Source of the DNA: CAVZLD01 sp964522605
Lineage (GTDB): Bacteria > Planctomycetota > Planctomycetia > Pirellulales > Pirellulaceae
NCBI GenBank assembly: GCA_964522605.1
Contig: CAZFWV010000024.1
Coordinates: 1 to 39,597 of the forward strand
DNA: 39,597 bases
Reading direction: 5' to 3'
Made by a program: the position numbers and the translations under genes. Positions 17,319-26,452 of the stretch are shown in pieces (the stretch's first letter is position 1; each line of letters opens with the position of its first letter). Under the pieces are notes generated by a model. It ran no database searches, had not been told where the DNA came from, and worked only from the letters and a program-made list of their open reading frames with translations.

Positions 17319-18907
17319 TTCGGTTCACGCTCGTACCGACGATCGGAACGCCTTGCCGAATCTAGAAGTCGCTTCAGCCCATTGGAGAACGCGGCCATCT
17401 CCTCCGCGGTGAAGAATCGCAGGCACCACAGCAGCGGGAGCAGGGCCAGCCCGCAGGCAATCCGCAGCAGGAGCGTGATCCAAACGGAATCCACCGACAA
17501 CATCTGACTCAGCAGGAACAGGACGACGGAAATGCTCCCGATCGAGGCCAGTCGACGAAGCTCGAAAGGGATGGGGTACATTCGCTGACTGACAAGGAGA
17601 AATAGTGTGCTTCGCAAGGAGACAGCCAGCAGCGTCGCGGCGGCAGCGGCGGTGATTCCCGCACGCGGAATCCACACGAGATCCATCAGAACTAGCGCAA
17701 GCAGCGAAGTCACCCCGATCCAGGTTGCAGCTCCCGTCCTCCGGACGTAATGCATGCCGGTCGCGAAATGGTGCTCCAAACTCAATGCCGCATAGGCTGC
17801 AGCGATCCAGGGCACGATTCGATGTGCCGACCAATAGCGCGGATCCAGCAGTATCTGCAGCAGGCTCTCGGCGGAAACACTCAAGACCAGGGCCACCTGA
17901 ACCACAACGAGCGTCGAATAGGTACACATTCGAGCCAGGATATGACGCACCTGCGGGTTGTCGGCCACCACGAGTTCCATCCGCCGCGGACGCCAGAAGG
18001 CGTGGAAGGGAACGGTCACAAACCGATTCACCACCACGCCGACCTTCTGCCCCATCGCGAACAGACCGACTTGACCCAACACGAGAGTGGGATCACCCAC
18101 GAGCAACCAGCGAATCAGCAAGGGGCTCAAGTAGTTACTCAATTGCAGCGTGACCGTGGAAGGAACCAGAGGCAGACCAAATCTCAGCAAGGGCAGCAAG
18201 AACTCCATTCTCGGCCGAGCCCCCGATTGCTGCACCATCAACGCCACCAAGGCCGTCCCAATCAACGCCTGGGTAATCAACGTCGAGTATAGGATCCCCC
18301 AGATCCCCCAATGAAACCCCACGACGAAGAGCAGATTGAAACTCACCGCCGCCAGAATTTGTGCGATGGTCAACACAACAAACGTCTTCGCCAGGTAATG
18401 CATCCGCAAATACGAATAACCGATCTCGGCGAGCATCGAGAACCAGGCGGTCAGTAATCCAATGCGCACATAAGTCACGTACACCGGCCCAATGCCGAGC
18501 AGCCGGACCAAGGACGGCGAAAACAGAATCACCAGCAGCACCAAGGGCAGGCTAAGGGCCGCTGCACCAAAAACGACCGTGCTGACCAACTGATGACGAG
18601 ACTTCGGTTCGGTCAACTCGTAATAGAAGCGAGTCATCCCATCGGCGAGACCCATCCCAAGGATCATCATGATTAAGGTCAGAAAGACGTCCACCAGCGA
18701 TAAGACCCCGTATTCGCTGGGAGCGATCAGCCGAGTGTAAATGGGGATCAGCACAAAGCCGACGATTTGTGAAAACGCCGGACCGAGCATATAGATCAAG
18801 GAATGCCGCCCCACGGAGCGGACTTCTTGGCGCAAGGTTTGTTGGCCGAGACCTTGCGCGGCCTCGGCTGCCGGGGAGTTCTCTTTCACGACGAGGTCAG
18901 TCGACAT
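17315..18907 (-). CDS. Wzx-like polysaccharide flippase (MOP superfamily)
   Basis: About 530 aa with roughly 14 membrane helices. The first pair begins LIYMLGPAFSQIVGFVLIPIYTRLIAPSEYGVLSLVD, the typical start of polysaccharide_synt/Wzx transporters. The protein should flip lipid-linked oligosaccharide across the inner membrane for polymerisation outside. A C-terminal positively charged tail (RRSDRRYEREPK) is cytoplasmic. ATG at 18907 overlaps the GT4 gene by 11 bases. GTG at 18913 and TTG at 18916 are possible alternatives, but ATG is favoured. The stop overlaps the ligase start by 4 bases. Confidence 0.93.
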   Translation of the reverse strand: MSTDLVVKENSPAAEAAQGLGQQTLRQEVRSVGRHSLIYMLGPAFSQIVGFVLIPIYTRLIAPSEYGVLSLVDVFLTLIMMILGMGLADGMTRFYYELTEPKSRHQLVSTVVFGAAALSLPLVLLVILFSPSLVRLLGIGPVYVTYVRIGLLTAWFSMLAEIGYSYLRMHYLAKTFVVLTIAQILAAVSFNLLFVVGFHWGIWGILYSTLITQALIGTALVALMVQQSGARPRMEFLLPLLRFGLPLVPSTVTLQLSNYLSPLLIRWLLVGDPTLVLGQVGLFAMGQKVGVVVNRFVTVPFHAFWRPRRMELVVADNPQVRHILARMCTYSTLVVVQVALVLSVSAESLLQILLDPRYWSAHRIVPWIAAAYAALSLEHHFATGMHYVRRTGAATWIGVTSLLALVLMDLVWIPRAGITAAAAATLLAVSLRSTLFLLVSQRMYPIPFELRRLASIGSISVVLFLLSQMLSVDSVWITLLLRIACGLALLPLLWCLRFFTAEEMAAFSNGLKRLLDSARRSDRRYEREPK

Positions 18908-20084
18908 GTTCACCAATCGTGCGACCCAGCAGCCGTTCGTAGAAGTTCTCGAATCGCCGTGACATCGCTTGAAGACTGTAGCGCTGCGACACCTGTTGAC
19001 GGGCGGATCGGCCCATCCGTTCAGCTTGCACGGGATTGCGCAACAGGCGGAGAATCGCCTGGGCTAAATCGTGGGGATTTTCTGGCGGCACCAACAAACC
19101 AGAAAGCTCGTCCTCGATCAGTTCTACGTTGCCCCCCACGCGGGTCGCAACCACCGCCCGCCCCGCCGCCATCGCCTCGAGCAAAGCATGCGGCAGGCCT
19201 TCCGACCGAGAACTCAACACAAAGAGTTGCGTCTGCGCCAGAAACCCTGTTGTATCGACGACGTGGCCATGCAGTTTCAGTCGATCTCCCAACCCCAATT
19301 CAGCGGCCAACTGTTGCAACTGGCCGTACATCGGTCCTTCTCCGGCCACATGAAAAGTCACACGCGGAAACTCTCGCAGCACGAGCTGCGCGGCGTAAAG
19401 GTACGTTTCAGGATCCTTGATCGGTCGCAGATTTGCCACCATCGCAACGTGCGGCTCCGAAGGCCAATCGGCCGCTCGCAGCGGAGGAATCGTCAGCAAA
19501 TCCTCGAGTGGAATCCCGTTCTGCACGACATGAACGGAATGAGGCGGCGATCCCTCTTGCGCAATCGAAGCAACTCGACAAGCCTCGCAATTCGCGATTG
19601 TCGCATCAATCCAGCGACGCATCCTTCGGTGCAACCAAAGGTCCACTCCGGTGAGCCAATACCCCACGTCGTATTTGGTTTGGACGATTCGGGGGATTCC
19701 GGCAAGGTGTGCCAGGGGAACCGCGAAGTACGTCGGATCCGCATGATGGACTTGGACGACTTCAACCCTTTGCTCGGACAGGAACCGCAGGAAACGCCGC
19801 GCCGCGGGCAGCGCGCGGGGTGTTTTCAATTGGTTCAACCCGAGGCGCAACACCGGGCAGTTTTCCGGCTCGAGTCGACGCGACTGATCGCTGCGACCGT
19901 CCAGTACGCACAGCGATGGCTGAACGCGCTGCCGATCCAACTGCTGAATCAGCCGCGTAACCCAAAGCTCCGTACCAGCGGGAATCAAGTTCTCGATGAC
20001 GAAGCAGACGCGAACGGGCGTCGACGAACGATCACGCTCCGAGATACCGCCCTGCTCGTCCCCGAAAGACAGATCCGCCATCAT
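18897..20084 (-). CDS. Glycosyltransferase family 4 (GT-B fold)
   Basis: About 395 aa. Rossmann N-domain begins VRVCFVIENLIPAGTELWV, with an acceptor-side glycine/polar loop. The C-domain carries the EX7E motif SEGLPHALLE (Glu295, Glu303) that binds the nucleotide-sugar donor, followed by ATRVGGNVELI, typical of retaining GT4 enzymes. It is cytoplasmic and probably adds one sugar of the repeat unit; donor and linkage cannot be told. The frame is open 53 codons further upstream, but the ATG at 20084 overlaps the GT2 stop by ATGA (20081 is an adjacent alternative) and fits the family start. Confidence 0.93.
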   Translation of the reverse strand: MMADLSFGDEQGGISERDRSSTPVRVCFVIENLIPAGTELWVTRLIQQLDRQRVQPSLCVLDGRSDQSRRLEPENCPVLRLGLNQLKTPRALPAARRFLRFLSEQRVEVVQVHHADPTYFAVPLAHLAGIPRIVQTKYDVGYWLTGVDLWLHRRMRRWIDATIANCEACRVASIAQEGSPPHSVHVVQNGIPLEDLLTIPPLRAADWPSEPHVAMVANLRPIKDPETYLYAAQLVLREFPRVTFHVAGEGPMYGQLQQLAAELGLGDRLKLHGHVVDTTGFLAQTQLFVLSSRSEGLPHALLEAMAAGRAVVATRVGGNVELIEDELSGLLVPPENPHDLAQAILRLLRNPVQAERMGRSARQQVSQRYSLQAMSRRFENFYERLLGRTIGEHVD

Positions 20085-21142
20085 GTCGAGTGTCTGTTGC
20101 CCCACAACCATTCCTGTACGATTCCCCAACCTGCCCCCAAATGAATTGCCAGGAAGACCAGCGGCAACCACGGCAGCAACAACCAGCCGCCGGATTGCCA
20201 GGCAATCCGAACCGAGAACAGGAATAGCGTTAGAAAATAGCAACCGACGAGCAGCAAGTAGGCGGTCAGAAGAAATGGGTGGAGACAGGCCATGAGACCA
20301 CCGAGCAACAATCCGATCAGAAAGAAGCCTGGGGCCATCGACTTGAGGGTAAACGTCTCAGAATGCTTCCGGTACAAGCGCACCCGCCCACGTCCGTACC
20401 GAGCGAGCTGATAAAACAGCGCGCCAAGACTTCCGCGAGGATGATAATGAACAGTCGCCTGCGTCGACAGGTAACAAGGTAATCCAGCCTGATCTGCGCG
20501 ATAATTGAATTCCACGTCCTCACAGGCGTCAAACGACTCGTCGAACTCACCCAATTGTTCGAAGACACTTCGTCGGTATGCTGCGCCTACGCTTTGCGCC
20601 GGTACAAACTGATCTTCCGCCGAATAAATATAGCTATCCGGATGATGGCCGAGCGGTGAGGAGCGAGCCAAGGCAATGGCCTGCCGCACTGCCGAGTCGC
20701 GTGATCGAATCAACGGCTGAGGTCGCCCGACAACGTCCGCTCCTGTTCGCTCAAAGACCTCCACCAGGTGTTTCAGGTACCGCCGATCCCGCAATTCACA
20801 ATGTCCATCGACAATCACGACGATGTCGCCCCGAGCGTGATGCACCCCCACGTTGCGACCGGCACTGGCCCACAGTCGTGGGTTATCCAACAGTTTCACC
20901 GGGTAAGACGCCTGCGTATATCGGTTCACGATTTCGCGCGTCGCATCGCTCGACATCCCGTCGACAACCAAAACTTCAAACGACTCCAACGGATAGTCCT
21001 GCTGCAACAGCATCCTCAAGATCTGCTCGATATGCGATTCTTCGTTCCGGACGGGGACGATGACGGTCACAAAAGCGACTCCGCCATCTCGACGCACGGG
21101 AAGGAAACTGCTGGGGTGATCAATCAAGCGAGTGAAGTGCAT
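20081..21142 (-). CDS. Membrane-associated glycosyltransferase family 2 (ExoA-like)
   Basis: 353 aa. GT-A domain with VTVIVPVRNEE (25-35), Asp61 in VVDGMSSDAT, the DXD-like VDGH at 111-114 and the ED acceptor motif (ACEDVEF, Glu208-Asp209). A C-terminal membrane part of about three helices follows (275-340). The organisation resembles ExoA-type transferases of succinoglycan synthesis. It would add a sugar to a lipid-linked intermediate at the cytoplasmic face. The stop overlaps the GT4 start. There are 66 bases upstream to the EpsI stop, the largest gap in this part of the operon, and the ribosome-binding site is weak. Confidence 0.93.
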   Translation of the reverse strand: MHFTRLIDHPSSFLPVRRDGGVAFVTVIVPVRNEESHIEQILRMLLQQDYPLESFEVLVVDGMSSDATREIVNRYTQASYPVKLLDNPRLWASAGRNVGVHHARGDIVVIVDGHCELRDRRYLKHLVEVFERTGADVVGRPQPLIRSRDSAVRQAIALARSSPLGHHPDSYIYSAEDQFVPAQSVGAAYRRSVFEQLGEFDESFDACEDVEFNYRADQAGLPCYLSTQATVHYHPRGSLGALFYQLARYGRGRVRLYRKHSETFTLKSMAPGFFLIGLLLGGLMACLHPFLLTAYLLLVGCYFLTLFLFSVRIAWQSGGWLLLPWLPLVFLAIHLGAGWGIVQEWLWGNRHST

Positions 21143-21208
21143 GACAGTGTTTGTGGAAGGGGCGAATCATCAGTTGCGAAACGTGAAGGGATAGCGACGA
21201 GAAGGGAA

Positions 21209-21901
21209 TTAGGGTGACGTGAAGGCCAATCGGTTATGCAAGACAGGCAAAAAAGCCTCCAGGAACTCCGTCGCACAACTTTCGGCAGTTGTCGGGCCCG
21301 TGGAACCGAGCGTCGACAACTGCAATTTGTACAGCACGGGCGTTCCAGCAACAGACCAACGAGGGAACTTGGGAGCGAGCCACGCATCCCCTTTGCTCCA
21401 GGCATAGAGCACATCGAGGGGCTGCTGCGAGACGTCATTTAATCGAAACCGAACGCGCCAAAACTGATCGGCTCGACTGCCTTGAACTACCTCGATTCGC
21501 TCACGCGGTGCGACCAAGGCGTAGTTGGCGGATTCGAAACAGATTTCGGGAACGTGAATGGACATCCGAGATCCAGGTCCGACCATAACCGCAACCCGAA
21601 CTTGCTGACCAGTCTGCTGATGACGATACACATGATGCAGGTAACCGTGACACTGCAGCAGGTCGATCGCTGACTGGCCCAAGGGCAGTTCTTCCTCCTG
21701 TGTCCAGTCACCAAAGGTCGTCGGAAATTGCTCCAGTGCTTCCGCCGCTTGCTGAAACTGATCTTCGTTCGACCATCGCTGAGTAAGGCGCCCATGCAGG
21801 ACTCCGGACAACAAGGTCAGCATGATCGCCAGACCCACCAGAATCAGCGGCATCCGACGCGAGCGAGGCGAGTCCGGCAAGGATGTGTAACTGGATGTCA
21901 T
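21209..21901 (-). CDS. epsI: EpsI-type exosortase-associated protein (DUF3485)
   Basis: About 230 aa: a single membrane anchor (about 18-36) followed by an exported domain with the EpsI hallmark HVPEICF (116-122) in GPGSRMSIHVPEICFESANY, an FGDW motif near 63, and a strand-rich C-terminus. EpsI occurs with exosortases in exopolysaccharide loci, either separate or fused to the exosortase C-terminus. Here it is separate, two genes downstream. Its biochemical function is unsettled. Two starts are possible: ATG at 21901 (20 bases after the TPR stop) or ATG at 21934 (overlapping it). The first gives a more normal length. The frame stays open upstream inside the TPR gene. Confidence 0.9.
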   Translation of the reverse strand: MTSSYTSLPDSPRSRRMPLILVGLAIMLTLLSGVLHGRLTQRWSNEDQFQQAAEALEQFPTTFGDWTQEEELPLGQSAIDLLQCHGYLHHVYRHQQTGQQVRVAVMVGPGSRMSIHVPEICFESANYALVAPRERIEVVQGSRADQFWRVRFRLNDVSQQPLDVLYAWSKGDAWLAPKFPRWSVAGTPVLYKLQLSTLGSTGPTTAESCATEFLEAFLPVLHNRLAFTSP

Positions 21902-21920
21902 GTTCAAACGGGCCCCAAAG

Positions 21921-24900
21921 TCACAACGAAACATGATCTCCCCGAATCGGCCAATCAACCTCTCCGTCGTTCGCCACGTAATTCGTGGCCAAGAGGACCG
22001 GCCTGGCAACGAGCGCGCGGGAAGCGGAAGGAGGCCTCGACGCCGGTGTGGTTTGCGCCTCACTATCGTCATCTTGTTCCGGCTTCTGGCCCGCGTCGGC
22101 CGATGGCGCGCCCAACTTCTCTTTTAAATCCTGCACTAGGTCTCGTTCAAAATCGGTCAAGAATGCCCTATTCAGTCCCAGTTGCTGTGCGGTTTTCCAA
22201 AGCTCCGCTGCACGTTGACTCATCCCCAGTCGCTCGAGTGCCACAGCAAAGTGCAGATAGAATCGCGAGTCGTCCGCGGGTGCGAGTGAGAACGCCTGCA
22301 TCAACAGACTGGCAGCCTCCTGATCGCGCTGCTGATGCAGCAGAATGACCGCCTTCGTGTCGAGCAGATTCGGCAGTGGCTGTCCGGCGGCGGCGATCGC
22401 CCGGTCAATGGCGATTAGGGCTTCCGGCAGCCGATCGGAGTCTTCGGCCAGCAATGCTGCCAGGTTGTTCCAGGCCAGGTAATGCCGCGGGTCGATCGCA
22501 GTCAATTGCTCGAGCAATTCAATGGCTCGGCCCACCTGACCGTTCTTCAACTGCCAGTTTGACATCGCAAACAATAACGCCGAATGCTGCGGGTGTTCTT
22601 CCAGTTGTTGATCCAAGAGCGATGCAACGGAAGGAGGCAGCTTTACCGCTCCAGGAATCTGCACCAGGACACGAGCCAGCTGCGCCGCGGCTTCCGGAGT
22701 CGGCTCCTGCTGCAACGGTTCGAGGCAGATCTGTATTGCCTGTTGGAAGTCGGACTGTCGGATCAAGAAGAGAGCGAAGGCTTCCCGATCCTGAGGAAAC
22801 GCGTCGACTAATTGCTGATACCAACGACGGCCCAAATCCGGCCGGCCGACTGCGGCGTAGAGTTCTGCAAGTTGTCCCATGAATCGCCGCTGGTCGGACG
22901 CGCTTCGCGGTTGGCCAAGCCATTGCTCCGCGTATCCCTCAAGCTCCTGCTCTAGTTGCTTCGGGTGATCCTGCGCCTGCAGAATTCGCGCACGCAGGGC
23001 GAGTATCGTGAACGATCGTTGGCCCGATTGTTCCAGTTGCATCCACTGACGATTGGCTTCGTCGAGCCGATCGTGACGCAGCAAGAATTCAATACAAGCG
23101 ACTAGATGTCGCGATTGCGGCTGTGGTTGATCGACCAGAAGACGAAATTGTTCTTCTGCGTCCTCCAGGCGGCCTTCGCGCTCATACAGGCTCGCCAACA
23201 GCCAGTGGTCGTCCAACGTCGCCTGATTGGGATCACGGACCATCTCCTCGAGCAATTGGCGTGCTTCCTGCACGTCGTCTGTCAAGCCTTGCCGCAAGAG
23301 CAAGACGGCCTGCAACCGCTGATCGGACGCCTGTTGCTGTTGGCTGTCTGGATCGCTTCGTAAGAGACTCAACGATTCTTGTCGAGCGGCTGGATCGATG
23401 CGCCAAAGCAGCCAAGTTGCGAGCAGTCTTCGTGCATCCGCCTGCCCGGGATGATCGCGCAGCACGTCGCGCAACATTTCTTCGGCGCGTTCCACCTCTA
23501 GCGGCTGGAGAACGCGGGCGTACTCCACACGCAACTCGGGTCGATCTGGTGCCAACCCAATTGCCGCTTCATAGAATTGATTTGTCTGTTCACGATCGCC
23601 GAGTGCATGATGTGCACGAGCGAGCAACAACTGGCGGTCGAGTGTCGAAAGGTCCGGATGTCGGGCTAATTGTTCAAGCACGGTTCGAGCGGCCGTGGCA
23701 TCTCGAATCTGCACATAACAACCGAGCATCGCGATCAACGTGGATACATCTTGAGGCTTCAGGTCCCAGGCTCGTCGCAATGCTTCCGCTGCACTTGAAG
23801 GTTGCCCATCCAACAAGAGCAGTCGTGCCAGCCAGATTTGAGCCGCGGCATCAAAGGGCCGCAACGACACTTCCTCGCGTGCCCGATCAATCGCCCATGC
23901 GAGCCGTTGCGACTGCAGCGCGGATTCCCAACTGCTGATTTCCGCGACTGCTCCGAGCAAATTCGGCTGTTTCAACTGCAACAGCCATTGATCTGCCTCG
24001 GCAAATCGCCCTTGCCGATGAAGCAGCGTCACCAGCCGTTGCCAGAGTTCTGCCTGACGAAAACCGCCACGGATTGCGCGGGTCAACGACTCAATCGCCA
24101 CATCGGGCTGCCCCTCGAGTTCCGCCACAATCCCTTCAAGCCACGCCAGTCCTGCCCAGGTGGGACGTACCTGGCGAATCTCTGCGACGAACTGGCGGAT
24201 CCGCGCCATATCCGGGCTATCCGTCGAGCGAATCCGAATCGCTAACCGACGCGTCTGATAGAACTTCCACAGTACGCCGGTCGGTCCTTCAAGCTCCCGA
24301 AGCCGACTGATCCAGCGATCGGCTTCTACTCCTTTATCTTGCTGCAGTGCCAACTCGGCCAGTTGGGCCAACCATTCTGTATTCTCGGGTTGGGCTTCCA
24401 AAAGATCCATCAGTGCCGCACGAATGTCACGCGTGACACCCTTTTGATAGGCAATGACAAGCTGGGCGCGGAGCAACCAGAGAGAGCCATTTTCTGTCTT
24501 CGTCTGCTGATCGGTTAACAGCCGCTCGGCTTCTGCAAACTGGCTCCGCATCCCAAGCAGCACAATCTGCCAAGCCTTTGCCTGGAGCGGATCGTCAGCG
24601 AGCGACTGCACTCGCTGTAGCGCGCGGTCCGCGTCCGATGGCGATCCGAGATTCTCGTACAGGAAGACCAAATTGAGCCACATCGGAAGCACATCAGGGT
24701 GAGACTGTTCCATGTCATGCAGCATTCGCACGACTTCTTCGAGCACATTTTCTCCGCCACGTGCCAGCCGAACTTGCGCTTGCGCGATGCAGATTTCCCA
24801 AGCATCGGGAGCGGTCGTGCGCGCCTGCTGCAGCGTTTGCTCCAACGTCTCCCATTGCCGATCGCTCGGTGGAAGTTGCAGTTGACGATCCAATCGCAGT

Positions 24901-26441
24901 TGGGCCAAGACCGGCCACAGATCAGGGGGCGCGTTGCCCTCCTCCATCAGAAAGTCGCCGACCACCAGTGCCTCGCTGTCGCGCCCCAACGCCAACAACG
25001 CCTGGGCGGCACCGACTCGGGCCGTCGACGATTGCGGTGCGAGTTGCAGTGCCTGCTGAAAATTCTTTAGGGCAGCCTCCCATTGATTCTGTCGGAGACC
25101 AATCCGACCGAGCAGGATGCGCGCTTGAAAGGCGGCCGATTCCTCCGGTCGTTCGCCGGTCGTCTGCTTCGCGGTCGCCGCCACTCGCTCCAGAAGTTCG
25201 ACCGCAGAATCGATCTGCTGCCGAGCAAGGGCCAAGCGGGCAGCCAACAGATGGCGAGAGGCGGCGATTGCATCACGTTGTGTCCGATCGCGGCCCGAAC
25301 TCAGTCGACGCAACTCTTCGTCAACGATCTGAAGTTCTTGTTCGGCTTCATCAAGTCGGTTGAGCTGAATCAGGGCACCGGTCCGCCGCAGACTCATCGA
25401 CAACCGCATGGAAGTCGCTTTTTCCCGCCCCAGCTGCCACGTCCTCGTTGCCCGTTCGACATCACCGGATTGATAAAGGCAATCACCCCAGCTCAGGTAA
25501 GCGCGCGGATCCTCCGGATGGGCTTCGATCACCCGACGATAGAATCCGCCCGCTTCTTCGCGGGCATCTCGTTCCCAAGCCAGTTGGGCGGCGGCCAGCA
25601 GCACGTCAGGTTCCTCTGGCGCCAGCCGTAACGCTTGCCGCAGATCCGCTTCCGCCGCCGGATCCCCGTTTTGTCGGCGATACTGAAAGCGAGCCATGTG
25701 AGCACGGTAATCGTCTGATGCTCCCTGGACGAGCGCATCCATCACCGAGTCGGCTTTGTTTGCCGTCGAATTCGTATCCGTCCCAGGAGTGCCGCGGTAA
25801 AGATCCGTTAGCGCCCGGGCAATCGCCAAATCCCCTGGCTCTTGCTGCTGGACCTCTTCCAGTTCCCGACGCACTTCCGCAACAGCAATTGGACGCCCCT
25901 GCTGGAGCTGTCCATATCGAGCGAGCGCTTTCAGCTTCTTGGCATGGAGCTGGCCGGGGTCTTGCGCCAGGACGCGGTCTGCCTGTTCCGCGGCCAAAAC
26001 AAACTGCCGAGTTTCCAGGAAGAGTTCTGCCAGCCGAAGCTGCAGATCCAAGCGATCGGGAGCGGCGCCGATGGCCTGATAATACCACTGAATCACGGCC
26101 GGTTTCTCGGCAAGCCGCGTGACCGATTGATCGTACGTCTGCGCCAAACGGACGAGTGTTTCCGACCTCTCTGGATGATTGGCCTGCAGTTGGACTAATC
26201 GGTAGAGATACTTGGCCGCCTGGGCCGGATCATCGTCGGCTAAGCAGCGATCCGCCTCCGCCGAGAGCGCATCGGCGACGCGCCCCACCTGCCTTGCATG
26301 CCAGAAGTAGATCGCCGGCGACGCGACGGTCAATAGCACCAGCGAACCGATCAACCAGGAACGACTGAGCTGTCGACGCTGCGAAGATGGGGCAGGCCGT
26401 TGGCCGGCCAGGTTCGGATTATCGGATTTGGGAGGAGACAT
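21921..26441 (-). CDS. Very large membrane-anchored TPR protein (PrsT-like)
   Basis: 1506 aa. A basic proline-rich cytoplasmic N-terminus of about 26 residues, one membrane helix (29-46), then TPR-type helical repeats across nearly the whole chain (A/G-rich helix pairs such as AEADLRQALRLAPEEPDVLLAAAQLAWERD), ending in a disordered acidic tail (QKPEQDDDSEAQTTPASRP) and a short hydrophobic end. It should lie in the periplasm. TPR proteins of comparable design (PrsT) accompany exosortase/exopolysaccharide loci and are thought to scaffold the assembly or export machinery. Eleven bases separate it from the Wzc-like gene. No enzymatic motif was seen. The start has only a weak Shine-Dalgarno. Confidence 0.92.
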   Translation of the reverse strand: MSPPKSDNPNLAGQRPAPSSQRRQLSRSWLIGSLVLLTVASPAIYFWHARQVGRVADALSAEADRCLADDDPAQAAKYLYRLVQLQANHPERSETLVRLAQTYDQSVTRLAEKPAVIQWYYQAIGAAPDRLDLQLRLAELFLETRQFVLAAEQADRVLAQDPGQLHAKKLKALARYGQLQQGRPIAVAEVRRELEEVQQQEPGDLAIARALTDLYRGTPGTDTNSTANKADSVMDALVQGASDDYRAHMARFQYRRQNGDPAAEADLRQALRLAPEEPDVLLAAAQLAWERDAREEAGGFYRRVIEAHPEDPRAYLSWGDCLYQSGDVERATRTWQLGREKATSMRLSMSLRRTGALIQLNRLDEAEQELQIVDEELRRLSSGRDRTQRDAIAASRHLLAARLALARQQIDSAVELLERVAATAKQTTGERPEESAAFQARILLGRIGLRQNQWEAALKNFQQALQLAPQSSTARVGAAQALLALGRDSEALVVGDFLMEEGNAPPDLWPVLAQLRLDRQLQLPPSDRQWETLEQTLQQARTTAPDAWEICIAQAQVRLARGGENVLEEVVRMLHDMEQSHPDVLPMWLNLVFLYENLGSPSDADRALQRVQSLADDPLQAKAWQIVLLGMRSQFAEAERLLTDQQTKTENGSLWLLRAQLVIAYQKGVTRDIRAALMDLLEAQPENTEWLAQLAELALQQDKGVEADRWISRLRELEGPTGVLWKFYQTRRLAIRIRSTDSPDMARIRQFVAEIRQVRPTWAGLAWLEGIVAELEGQPDVAIESLTRAIRGGFRQAELWQRLVTLLHRQGRFAEADQWLLQLKQPNLLGAVAEISSWESALQSQRLAWAIDRAREEVSLRPFDAAAQIWLARLLLLDGQPSSAAEALRRAWDLKPQDVSTLIAMLGCYVQIRDATAARTVLEQLARHPDLSTLDRQLLLARAHHALGDREQTNQFYEAAIGLAPDRPELRVEYARVLQPLEVERAEEMLRDVLRDHPGQADARRLLATWLLWRIDPAARQESLSLLRSDPDSQQQQASDQRLQAVLLLRQGLTDDVQEARQLLEEMVRDPNQATLDDHWLLASLYEREGRLEDAEEQFRLLVDQPQPQSRHLVACIEFLLRHDRLDEANRQWMQLEQSGQRSFTILALRARILQAQDHPKQLEQELEGYAEQWLGQPRSASDQRRFMGQLAELYAAVGRPDLGRRWYQQLVDAFPQDREAFALFLIRQSDFQQAIQICLEPLQQEPTPEAAAQLARVLVQIPGAVKLPPSVASLLDQQLEEHPQHSALLFAMSNWQLKNGQVGRAIELLEQLTAIDPRHYLAWNNLAALLAEDSDRLPEALIAIDRAIAAAGQPLPNLLDTKAVILLHQQRDQEAASLLMQAFSLAPADDSRFYLHFAVALERLGMSQRAAELWKTAQQLGLNRAFLTDFERDLVQDLKEKLGAPSADAGQKPEQDDDSEAQTTPASRPPSASRALVARPVLLATNYVANDGEVDWPIRGDHVSL

Positions 26442-26452
26442 CGTGCAAGGAA

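Noticed and set aside
19071..20144. Plus-strand open frame (357 codons) opposite the GT4 gene
   Set aside because: Arg/Gln/His-rich antisense shadow of a clear glycosyltransferase.
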